A stretch of DNA of 64,000 nucleotides from Aerococcus sanguinicola (GTDB lineage: Bacteria; Bacillota; Bacilli; Lactobacillales; Aerococcaceae), in the NCBI RefSeq assembly GCF_008726925.1, contig NZ_VYWO01000005.1:1-64000 (forward strand). The letters are read 5' to 3'. Below the pieces are notes generated by a model. That model did not search any database. It saw only the letters and a list, made by a program, of their open reading frames with translations, and had not been told where the DNA came from. Numbering within the stretch: position 1 is the first letter of the stretch; the number at the start of each line of letters is the position of its first letter. A program made the position numbers and the translations under genes. Below are positions 32,242 to 41,000 of this stretch, piece by piece.

Positions 32242-33513
32242 ATGTCAAAAAAATTTATCAATGCGTCTATCTATAAGCACGAGGATGCATCTGAAATCTT
32301 AGTTGAAGATGGAAAAATCAAAGCGATTGGGACAGACCTAGGCCCAGCTGATGAAAGTATTGACTTAGGGGGCCGCCTGGTTCTCCCCCCTTATGTCGAT
32401 TCCCACTTACACTTGGACTACTACTTCACCGGTCAAGATCCTAAGGTGAAGAATGAATCTGGGACCCTCTTCGAAGCGATTGACTTATGGAATGACTATA
32501 AGAAAGGGACCAGCAAGGAAGAAATGAAAGAACGGATCCGCCAAGCCGTTAAAGATGTGGCTTCATACGGCACTCAATTCATCCGCGCCCAAACTGACTG
32601 TACCGACCCTAAATTAACCGGCATCAAAGCTGCCTTAGAAGTTCGGGATGAATTAAAAGATAATATTACCATCCAAGTTGTCGCCTTCCCACAAAACGGT
32701 ATGTTCTCCTATGAAGAAGAAGGTAAGACAGGCCGTGACCTGGTGGAAGAAGCCCTCCAATTAGGGGCTGACTGTGTGGGCGGAATTCCTCACAATGAAT
32801 GGAGCCGCGAAGATGGTATGGCTTCTATCAAGGAAATTGTCCGCCTCGCCATCAAGTATGATAAATTGATCGATGTCCACTGTGACGAAACCGATGACGA
32901 CGAAGCCCGCTTCTTGGAAATGTTAAATGCTGAAGCAATGAAACAAGGCTACGGCCAAGAAACAACGGCTTCTCACACCTGCTCATTTGGCTCCGTTAAC
33001 GATGCCTATGCCTTCCGTATGATGGGCCTCTTCCGTCAATCCGGCTTGAACTTTGTTTCCTGCCCAACGGAAAACCTCTTCCTCCAAGGCCGCCAAGATA
33101 GCTATCCTAAACGCCGTGGTCTAACCCGGGTCAAAGAATTTGTCGACAACGACATCAACGTTGCTTTCGGCCAAGACTCCATTGTGGACTTGTGGTACCC
33201 TGCTGGTTCCGGTAATATGATGAACATCCTAGACAACGGGATCCACGCTACCCAGCTCATGCGCGAAGAGGACTTCCCACGCAACTTTGACCTGATTACC
33301 TATAATGGGGCTAAGTTAATGCAAGTGGAAGACCAATACGGCCTCGAAGAAGGCAAGCCAGCCAACTTCATCGTCCTCGATGCCCCAAGCGCCTTCGAAG
33401 CCCAACGCTGCCGGGTTGAATGCCTCGCTTCTATCCGCAACGGCGAATACCTCTTTGAAAAAGCGCCTCGCCAATACCAAACAGCCTTAGATATTGACCG
33501 GAAAACCAAATAA
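32242..33513 (+). CDS. codA: Cytosine deaminase
   Basis: A 423-residue metal-dependent amidohydrolase converting cytosine to uracil and ammonia in pyrimidine salvage. The first metal histidines are in VDSHLHLDYYF (about residue 58), with IDVHCDETDDDEARF (about 212), the catalytic TASHTCSFGSV (about 243), and FGQDSIVDLWYP near 311 with the metal aspartate. CRVECLASIRNGEYLF closes the protein as in CodA. AGGAGG lies ten bases before the ATG. No cytosine permease is adjacent. I see no purine riboswitch in the 218-base upstream region. Confidence 0.93.
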   Translation: MSKKFINASIYKHEDASEILVEDGKIKAIGTDLGPADESIDLGGRLVLPPYVDSHLHLDYYFTGQDPKVKNESGTLFEAIDLWNDYKKGTSKEEMKERIRQAVKDVASYGTQFIRAQTDCTDPKLTGIKAALEVRDELKDNITIQVVAFPQNGMFSYEEEGKTGRDLVEEALQLGADCVGGIPHNEWSREDGMASIKEIVRLAIKYDKLIDVHCDETDDDEARFLEMLNAEAMKQGYGQETTASHTCSFGSVNDAYAFRMMGLFRQSGLNFVSCPTENLFLQGRQDSYPKRRGLTRVKEFVDNDINVAFGQDSIVDLWYPAGSGNMMNILDNGIHATQLMREEDFPRNFDLITYNGAKLMQVEDQYGLEEGKPANFIVLDAPSAFEAQRCRVECLASIRNGEYLFEKAPRQYQTALDIDRKTK

Positions 33514-33532
33514 GTTTCCATCATGAATGGAT

Positions 33533-33566
33533 AAGCCAAGTCCAGACCTGGGCTTGGCTTTTATTT
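33533..33566 (+). terminator. Terminator of codA
   Basis: A perfect 13-base-pair stem (AAGCCAAGTCCAG and its complement) with a two-base minimal loop, followed by TTATTTT. Confidence 0.85.
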
Positions 33567-33740
33567 TAAATACACCGGTCTACATCTAGACTTTAGCTCA
33601 CATTCAAAACCCTGGGACGGAAAGAAAAAAAGCCCTTAAACTAGGACCAATAAATTTTTTTGAAAAAATAGCAAAAAAGACTTGAAATTTTCCTCAGATA
33701 GGCGTAAGATATATTTATCGTCATTAAGCGATAACGACAC

Positions 33741-33813
33741 GGACCGTTAACTCAGTTGGTAGAGTAGCGGACTCTTAATCCGTCTGTCGAGAGTTCGAGC
33801 CTCTCACGGTCCA
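33741..33813 (+). tRNA. tRNA-Lys (anticodon CTT)
   Basis: Acceptor GGACCGT pairs with ACGGTCC, the D arm is AACTCAGTTGGTAGAGT, the anticodon stem GCGGA/TCCGT encloses loop CTCTTAA (anticodon CTT), and the T arm is GAGAGTTCGAGCCTCTC. The discriminator is A and CCA is not encoded. A strong terminator follows nine bases later. Confidence 0.95.
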
Positions 33814-33822
33814 TCGTCTACA

Positions 33823-33872
33823 AACAGCGTGATAACAAGCATTTGTAAGCCTTGTTGTCACGCTGTTTTTTT
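33823..33872 (+). terminator. Terminator of tRNA-Lys
   Basis: A 17-base-pair stem with one G-U pair (AACAGCGTGATAACAAG against CTTGTTGTCACGCTGTT), an 11-base loop and a run of T. Confidence 0.85.
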
Positions 33873-34261
33873 GTCTTATAGTAGAAAGTCATGATAAAAG
33901 TCATGAAGAAATTCCATCTAAGACTGGAGGGATATCTAGAGGGATAGAATACATTAATGATTATTGGGCAAGGATTCTGGGATTGGCACGCATGCAAGTA
34001 TGGGAGCTTAAACGGATGCAATTACACGGAAGAAATATCGGAAGAAGTTCTCTCCCCTCACTGCTAAATTAATTAATCAGCTCCTATTCTATTAAATATT
34101 TTATTGTCTGTATCCAAAGTTAACAGATTTCTTAACAGAGGTTAGCTCAAAGAATCATAGGCTTTGCTAGTTAGAGTCCGCTCAAACCTCTTTCACTTCA
34201 AATCTTTCGCTAGCCTCCAACAATTTGAAGAAATATTAGCGCTTTGAAATAAAATCCTCTC
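33873..34261. other. Intergenic stretch without a recognised gene
   Basis: No convincing reading frame on either strand; the one 67-codon frame (33818-34021, minus) overlaps the tRNA terminator and has biased, low-complexity composition. No integrase remnant is recognisable despite the position downstream of a tRNA. Confidence 0.5.
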
Positions 34262-34317
34262 TTGTTTTCAGAAACTTTTTTCTATATACTTTAGGGACTA
34301 ATTCAGAGTATTCTGAA
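34262..34317 (+). promoter_or_regulatory. Promoter and candidate operator of the Nramp-type gene
   Basis: TTGTTT (34262-34267) and TATACT (34285-34290) are separated by 17 bases. Just past the expected transcription start, a perfect inverted repeat TTCAGA-GTAT-TCTGAA occupies 34302-34317. Its position suits a repressor operator. It does not look like the known MntR box, and the regulator is unknown. Confidence 0.5.
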
Positions 34318-34341
34318 AATTTAGCGATAGGAGAAATGATT

Positions 34342-35604
34342 ATGTCACAAGTTGTTACTGCCAATCAATCCACCTGGGCTAGCAAAGTCAAAGCCATGGG
34401 ACCTGGAATCCTCATGGCCTCAGCTGCAGTGGGTGGGTCTCATATTGTATCCTCTACCCAAGCCGGCGCCTCTTATGGTTGGTCGCTCTTAGTTCTGGTT
34501 ATCTTAGCCAATATTTTTAAGTATCCTTTCTTCCGCTTCGGCGCGGAATATACAGCTGAAACGGGGAAAACCTTAGTGGAAGACTATGCTGAGAAAGGGA
34601 AGTTCCATCTCTGGGTCTTCTTCATCTTGAATGTCTTCTCCGCCTTAGTTAATACAGCAGGGGTAGCTATCCTTTGTTCAGCCATTATTGCGAGCGCCTT
34701 CCCTATGATTAGCCTATCCATTACTCAATGGTCGATCATCTTAATCAGCCTTATCTGGGCTATGCTCCTCTTCGGCGGCTACAAGCTTCTAGACGGCATG
34801 GCCAAGTGGATTATGTCTGCTCTGACCATCGCGACCGTTCTAGCCGTAATCATCGCTGCCATTGAACATCCTGAATACAGTGCGGACTTTGTGGAACGGA
34901 GCCCCTGGCAATTAGCTGCCCTTCCCTTTATCGTTTCCTTGGTCGGTTGGATGCCAGCTCCGATTGAAATCTCAGCCATCAACTCCCTCTGGTCAGCAGA
35001 GAAACGGAAGACGGTTGACTTCAACACGGAAGACGCCCTCTTCGACTTTAACGTAGGCTATATCGGCACCGCCATCCTCGCGGTCTTCTTCGTCGCTCTC
35101 GGTGCGCTGATTCAATACCCCACCGGGCAAGAAGTAGAGGCAGCCTCCGCTAAGTATATTTCGCAGTTTGTGGGTATGTATGCCTCCGTCCTCGGTGACT
35201 GGTCCCGCTACTTGATCACCTTCATCGCCTTCCTCTGCATCTTCGGCACAGTAATCACCGTCATCGATGGCTACTCCCGGGTGAACGAAATCTCCCTGCG
35301 CCTACTCCTGAATAAGAAAGAAGCCGGTCAAAATTCCCTCAAGATCTGGATGACACTAACCGCTATCGTCGGTCTGATCATCATCCAATTCTTTGCGGGT
35401 CAAGTCGCCACCATGCTCCGCTTTGCTATGATTGGCTCCTTCCTCACCACCCCCTTCTTCGCCCTCTTAAACTATGTCCTCGTTACCCGTGAAAACAAAA
35501 ATCTCCCTAGCTGGCTAAAACTCCTAGCCATCCTCGGTTTAATCTTCCTCTTTGGCTTCGCCCTCTTCTTTGTCTATGCCTTAACGATTGGTAAGGCGGG
35601 CTAA
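34342..35604 (+). CDS. Divergent Nramp-family transporter lacking the canonical metal ligands
   Basis: A 420-residue membrane protein with about 11 segments in the Nramp (SLC11) fold. The first segment reads GPGILMASAAVGGSHIVSS, where classical Nramps have MDPGNWATD: the metal-binding Asp and Asn are replaced by Gly and His. Segment 6 reads LVGWMPAPIEISAINS where others have MPHN; the metal-binding methionine is kept. STQAGASYGW after segment 1 is clearly Nramp-like. Either a different ion is carried or metal is bound differently. AGGAG stands eight bases before the ATG at 34342, better than an ATG at 34336. Monocistronic, with its own promoter and terminator. Confidence 0.82.
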   Translation: MSQVVTANQSTWASKVKAMGPGILMASAAVGGSHIVSSTQAGASYGWSLLVLVILANIFKYPFFRFGAEYTAETGKTLVEDYAEKGKFHLWVFFILNVFSALVNTAGVAILCSAIIASAFPMISLSITQWSIILISLIWAMLLFGGYKLLDGMAKWIMSALTIATVLAVIIAAIEHPEYSADFVERSPWQLAALPFIVSLVGWMPAPIEISAINSLWSAEKRKTVDFNTEDALFDFNVGYIGTAILAVFFVALGALIQYPTGQEVEAASAKYISQFVGMYASVLGDWSRYLITFIAFLCIFGTVITVIDGYSRVNEISLRLLLNKKEAGQNSLKIWMTLTAIVGLIIIQFFAGQVATMLRFAMIGSFLTTPFFALLNYVLVTRENKNLPSWLKLLAILGLIFLFGFALFFVYALTIGKAG

Positions 35605-35633
35605 GACTTCTAAATAAAAAATAAGTACGATCA

Positions 35634-35672
35634 AAAGCCGCAGCTAAGTGAAAAGCTTAACTGCGGCTTTAT
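35634..35672. terminator. Terminator after the Nramp-type gene
   Basis: AAAGCCGCAG..TAAG and CTTA..CTGCGGCTTT form a long stem, with outer AAGTAC/GTACTT arms. The short T tracts on both sides allow two-way use. Confidence 0.7.
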
Positions 35673-35719
35673 TGTACTTCATGACTAGTCTCCTATAGGA
35701 AAACCACTCGTCATTTCTC

Positions 35720-37924
35720 CTAGTTTTCTTTATAAGTCAGGCCGTAACCATATTTATAAACATTACCCTGGTTATCCTTGTAGGCATAAGGAATTTCCAT
35801 ATGTTTCTCCTTATCGTAACCTGGAACATCATTAGGCGACACAGAAACGCCCTTATCATCAACTTCAACTGCTGAATTATTAGCTGGCAGGGTCAGTGGT
35901 AATTTCCCTTTGGCTTCTGCTCGACCTGTCTGAACATCGAGTATAGCTTCCAGGTAGGTATCGAAGCTAGCAGTTAAAGCATCCGCCAATGGTTCGACTT
36001 GGTCCACGATGAAAGGCATATCAAAGTTCACATTAACCACTAATTGGTCGACTTGATCGCGAATATCTTTCAAGTGGTCGGTATCCACTTCCGTTTCCTT
36101 GTGGACTTGTAAGTCTAAGTAGTCATCCGTCGCTTCAAAATAAGATCCAGAAACAGGCTCAGCAAAGATGAGAGCAATATCTGCCTCATGATAGTCATCC
36201 ACCAGATCGAGACCAGGGAAGCTTTCACCAATCTTTTGACGGAGGTCGGCATTGTAATCAGCTAAGGACTTGGCTTCTCCTTCTTTCGCCTTTTCAGGAT
36301 CAATTTCCTTGGTCAAGAGTTCTACATAGACTTTCTTTCCTTTGACTTGATCTTCTTTAAGCGGCAGGGTCTGGTCCTTATTTTTGAGAAGGACAACTGA
36401 GTCATGATGGGCTTCTTGGGCTGTTTCTAAGCTTTCTGCTGTCCGAACTTGGTCATTAGCCCCTTCTGTTTCTACATAAGGATCTTCGAAGAGTCCTAAT
36501 TGGAAGAGTTCGGTCAAACTTTCAACCAAGCGCTGGTTAACCGTGCTCTCATCTACTTTGCCTGACTCAATGGCTTCTTGGAAAACTTCTACTTCATTAG
36601 TTCCTGAAACGACACTCGAACCCGCTTGGAGCATTTTGGCTGCCCGGTCCACTTTGTCTAAATCTTCAGCTCCCCAAGCCATACCATCAAGAACCCCGGT
36701 GTCGGTATTGATATAGCCTTCAAAGCCCATCTGGTCGCGCAAAAGATCTTGGATAAACTGATGGTTGTAGGCAAAAGCAATCTCTTCCTCAAAGTCGCCC
36801 TTAAACGGCGCTTGAGGCGTATAGGACTTGTCATTAGAAGGAATAGCATAATAAGGCATAATAGAGCTAGTTCCCGCATCAACTGCTGCTTGGAAAGGCG
36901 GCAGATGGTAAGTCTCTAAGCTCCCTTCCGTCGCATAAACGTTAAACTTACCTTCTTCGTAGTGGGGGTCAAAGCCATTCTCACGAGCGCCCCCACCTGG
37001 GAAGTGCTTAGTTGTTAGGGCTATACTGTTCTCATTCAAGGATTCCCCTTGGTAGGCTGGAATAATTCTTTGGATATAATCACTGATCTGATCCGGATTC
37101 TCACCAAAGGTCCCATACGTCCGGTACCAGCGCGGGTCGGTCGCCGTATCCACCATGTACATATAACCTTTACGGATATTGGAAGCTAAGAATTCTTGGT
37201 GGCCAATTTGAGCAAATTCCTCCACTCGCTCGAGATTATCTCCGGCCGCTAGCCCCAATGTGCCAGGAAAGCGCGTAAAATGGTGGGAATCGCTCTCCGC
37301 ATTAAACTTGGCCTTGTCATTCTCATTACGTGAATTGGAAGCCACAATTACAGGTATCCCCAGAGGACTCTCTTCAGCTACTTCTTGCAGGGTGTTGACC
37401 CAAGTAGCAATATCTTCTGCTGACTCATCTTCACGCACGATAAAATGACGGATATGCTTATCATTAATCATGACTGAAGTTGGGTACTGGGTCTGACCCT
37501 TAAATGGTCCTTCTTCATGAACCTTCTCAACTTCTAGTAAAACGCCATCGTGACTAGTTTCTTCTCCTTCTTTAGCAGAGAGGCCCATAGGCAAGTCATA
37601 GATGACCATCTGCCCCGCCTTCTCAGCAGGCGACATAAGAGACACCAAGTTCTCTGCCCGCTCTTCTGGCTTCAGACGCCAATCTTCATAAGGAGTCAAC
37701 TCCCCATCCTTATTCAGATCCTTGAATTCTAGCCCATCCACCTTAATGGTCTCCACCGAACGCGCTTCCAAATGACGTTGGTCAGTATCTGACTGATAGG
37801 CAGTCTCAACCTTAGGCGCCTCACCTGACTGTGAAGTCTGCTTGTCATCAGCTTTCAGTGGGGAAGCTTGGCAAGCTGCCAGAAGCATGGCACAGGCTGA
37901 AAACCATAAAAATGATTTTTTCAT
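35720..37924 (-). CDS. Glycoside hydrolase family 3 lipoprotein
   Basis: A 734-residue surface lipoprotein; the signal peptide ends in the lipobox LLAAC. After an acidic linker with a short EF-hand-like DLNKDGELTPYEDW, the GH3 barrel begins near residue 85 (LVSLMSPAEKAGQMV). Substrate-site stretches are FPGTLGLAAG, DPRWYRTYGTFGENP, TTKHFPGGGARENG and YINTDTGVLDGMAWG, whose second aspartate is at the usual nucleophile position. The C-terminal GH3-C domain follows. The closest type is beta-glucosidase or related exo-glycosidases; the sugar is unknown. GGAGG is seven bases before the ATG at 37924; a TTG six codons upstream is unlikely. A cre-like box lies in its promoter. Confidence 0.88.
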   Translation of the reverse strand: MKKSFLWFSACAMLLAACQASPLKADDKQTSQSGEAPKVETAYQSDTDQRHLEARSVETIKVDGLEFKDLNKDGELTPYEDWRLKPEERAENLVSLMSPAEKAGQMVIYDLPMGLSAKEGEETSHDGVLLEVEKVHEEGPFKGQTQYPTSVMINDKHIRHFIVREDESAEDIATWVNTLQEVAEESPLGIPVIVASNSRNENDKAKFNAESDSHHFTRFPGTLGLAAGDNLERVEEFAQIGHQEFLASNIRKGYMYMVDTATDPRWYRTYGTFGENPDQISDYIQRIIPAYQGESLNENSIALTTKHFPGGGARENGFDPHYEEGKFNVYATEGSLETYHLPPFQAAVDAGTSSIMPYYAIPSNDKSYTPQAPFKGDFEEEIAFAYNHQFIQDLLRDQMGFEGYINTDTGVLDGMAWGAEDLDKVDRAAKMLQAGSSVVSGTNEVEVFQEAIESGKVDESTVNQRLVESLTELFQLGLFEDPYVETEGANDQVRTAESLETAQEAHHDSVVLLKNKDQTLPLKEDQVKGKKVYVELLTKEIDPEKAKEGEAKSLADYNADLRQKIGESFPGLDLVDDYHEADIALIFAEPVSGSYFEATDDYLDLQVHKETEVDTDHLKDIRDQVDQLVVNVNFDMPFIVDQVEPLADALTASFDTYLEAILDVQTGRAEAKGKLPLTLPANNSAVEVDDKGVSVSPNDVPGYDKEKHMEIPYAYKDNQGNVYKYGYGLTYKEN

Positions 37925-37954
37925 AATAATTCCTCCGTTCAAAATAATAATACT

Positions 37955-37984
37955 ATTATAATATAGCGCTTACATCATTTGCAA
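37955..37984 (-). promoter_or_regulatory. Promoter with cre-like box, GH3 lipoprotein gene
   Basis: Read leftwards, TTGCAA (37984-37979), an 18-base spacer and TATAAT (37960-37955). The spacer contains TGTAAGCGCTATAT (37974-37961), 12 of 14 to the cre consensus with the centre GCGCT intact. Catabolite repression of a glycosidase is plausible. Confidence 0.6.
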
Positions 37985-37994
37985 ATATAAGCTT

Positions 37995-38034
37995 AAAAGA
38001 GCTGTGCCGCTCAATTAGCGACACAGCTCTTTTT
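37995..38034 (-). terminator. Terminator of the giant adhesin gene
   Basis: AAAAAGAGCTGTG with CGC inner pairs and complement around a seven-base loop; T runs on both sides. It lies 16 bases after the adhesin stop codon. Confidence 0.85.
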
Positions 38035-38049
38035 ATAGCTTACAAATTA

Positions 38050-41000
38050 CTATTTCTTTTTCTTTTGATTAAGGACTAGACCTCCCACACCCAATAACAA
38101 GCTAGCAGCGATTGCGGCACTGGAGACATTGGCCACAGCACCTGTTTGCGGTAACTGTGCCTGAGCCTTACGGGTCTTTGTTTGTGCTTTATCTTTGGCT
38201 CGGCGAGTTGGTTGGCTAGTTACTAAAGTCGTTCTTACATTTGATTTTTTATTCTTCTCCTCCTCTAATTCTCTATTCGTTGAATCCGGAATCTTTGTTT
38301 TCGGATCTTCTGGCTTTGGATCCTCTGGCTTCGGATCTTCTGGTTTCGGATCTTCCGGCTTCGGATCTTCCGGCTTCGGATCTTCCGGTTTTGGATCCTC
38401 TGGCTTCGGATCTTCCGGTTTTGGTTCTTCCGGTTTTGGATCCTCTGGCTTCGGATCTTCCGGTTTTGGTTCTTCTGGCTTCGGATCTTCTGGTTTTGGA
38501 TCTTCTGGCTTCGGATCTTCCGGTTTTGGATCTTCTGGCTTCGGATCTTTCGGTTTTGGTTCTTCCGGTTTTGGTTCTTCTGGCTTCGGATCTTCCGGTT
38601 TTGGATCTTCTGGTTTCGGATCTTCCGGTTTTGGATCTTCTGGTTTCGGATCTTCCGGTTTTGGATCTTCTGGTTTCGGATCTTCCGGTTTTGGTTCTTC
38701 CGGTTTTGGTTCTTCTGGCTTCGGATCTTCCGGTTTTGGTTCTTCTGGCTTAGGTTGGCAACATGGGATTTCAAGAATTTCTTTTGTATTATCTGTAAAG
38801 ACAATGGTTAAACGACCATCTTTACTGTAGATTTTCTTAATTCCTCTGCCATCTTTACCGTCTCTGATAAAGTGACGGCTCGATTCCTTGCCTTGTGGAT
38901 CTCTAACAATGACCCATAAGCCACTGTCACCATCTGCATTTTTACCAGGGACTGTTTCAAGACTTGGTGAGCGACCATCTTGGCCATCCTTGCCATCACG
39001 AACAAATTCGCGTGAAACTTCCTTCCCATCTCCGTCGAAGATAATGATCCATTGGCCACTGTCGCCCTGTTCATTTTTACCGGGTTCCACTTTAGCAGAA
39101 GGCGTCTTACCATCTTGACCATCACGGATGAATTCACGGACGATTTCATTACCCTGGCCGTCTACGATAATCAACCATCTTCCCACATTTCCTTGGCTAT
39201 CTTTGCCTTTTTCAGTATGGATTTGTGGTGTTTGACCATCTTTACCGTCGCGACCATGGTAGATCGTATGCGTTTCTGTAGAGCCATCTGGATGGGTTAT
39301 CTTGATGCTTAAGCCAATTTCTCTGCCATCTGAATCAAGAGTCTTCTCAGTACTTAGAAGAGCTGATTTACCATTTTTTCCGTCTTGGCCATCGCGTACA
39401 AATTGACGGTCTAATTCTTGACCACTTGCACGGTCACGGATAATCAACCACATGCCTGACTGTCCGTTGAAGCTTCCAGGCTCGGTTGATGCGGTTATCG
39501 ACTTGCCGTCTTTACCATCGCGGATAATATGTGTGTGACTGGTTCCGTTGGCATGGTGGATGGTAATTTCTAGACCTTCTGCAGTTTCTCGTGATGAGAT
39601 ATCAGCTGATTTGCCATCTTGACCATCAGCAATAAATTCACGGTCAATTTCTTGCAGGGTGTCTCTATCACGGATAATCACCCAAGCGCCTGACTGTCCC
39701 TTATGGTCGCCGCGTTCAGTCGTCGCAATGATCGACTGACCATCGCGCCCGTCTTTTCCATCCTTACCATCTTTACCATGTTTAATCAGGCGGACATCTT
39801 CTGAACCATCCGGATGGGTAATCGTAATCTTATAGCCAATCTCTTGACCATTCGGATCAACTAATACTTCTGACTTAATATCTGCAGACTTGCCATCCTT
39901 ACCATCTTGACCATTAGCAACAAAGTCTCGATCGAGTTCTTTACCTGTTTCACTATCTCGAACGATGATCCAAACACCATCTTGACCTTGGAAATGACCT
40001 GGTTCTGTAGAAACAGTCACTGACTTGCCGTCCTTACCATCTTGGCCATCTTTACCTGGATCACCCTTTTCACCATTGCGAACCACAGTGGTTGTTTGGC
40101 TGCCATCTGGATTGGTGATGGTAATGGTGTGAGTGCCATCATTGTTGTCTTTAACTTCGGCTGTGGCAGACTTGCCGTCCTTACCGTCTTCAATCACTGT
40201 TTCAGATTTCGTACCGTCTGGGTTGGTGATGGTTACGGTGTGGGTTCCGTTGCCGTTGTCTTTAACTTCGGCCTTAGGTGATTTCCCATCGGCAACGAAT
40301 TCCGTTGAGACAATTTCATCTTCGGTGAATTTACCGTCACCGTTCTTGTCGAAGTAAGTGATGATCCATTGACCTTGGTCGCCTGCTTCGTTTTCTCCCT
40401 TAACGAGATGAACATAAGAGGACTTCCCATCTTTACCTGGATCACCCTTATCACCCTTGTCACCATTGTGAACCACAGTGGTTGTTTTCGTGCCATCTGG
40501 ATTGGTAATGGTAATCGTGTGCGTTCCGTCATTGTTGTCTTTGACTTCAGCTGTAGCAGACTTGCCGTCTTTACCGTCAGCAATGACTGTTTCAGTCTTC
40601 GTACCATCTGGGTTAGTGATGGTTACCGTATGGGTCCCATTGCCGTTGTCTTTGACTTCAGCCTTAGTTGATTTACCGTCCGCAACAAATTCAGTTGACA
40701 CAATTTCATCTTCGGTGAATTTACCGTCACCGTTCTTGTCGAAGTAGGTGATGATCCATTGACCTTGGTCGCCTGCTTCGTTTTCTCCTTTAACCAGATG
40801 AACGTAAGAAGACTTACCGTCTTTACCTGGATCGCCCTTGTCACCTTTTTCGCCATCTTTGACGAAGGTTTCCTTGATGACTTCATTGCTTTCAGGATCT
40901 CTCACAATGATCTTCACGCCGGATTCAGAGTTTGGATCATTTGGATTTTTCTCAACACGTTCCGTCTCAACAAGTGGCGTTTTACCGTCGGTTCCGTTCT

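Noticed and set aside
33818..34021. 67-codon frame downstream of tRNA-Lys, considered as an integrase remnant
   Set aside because: No catalytic motif of tyrosine recombinases, overlap with the tRNA terminator, and no repeat of the tRNA end to suggest an attachment site.
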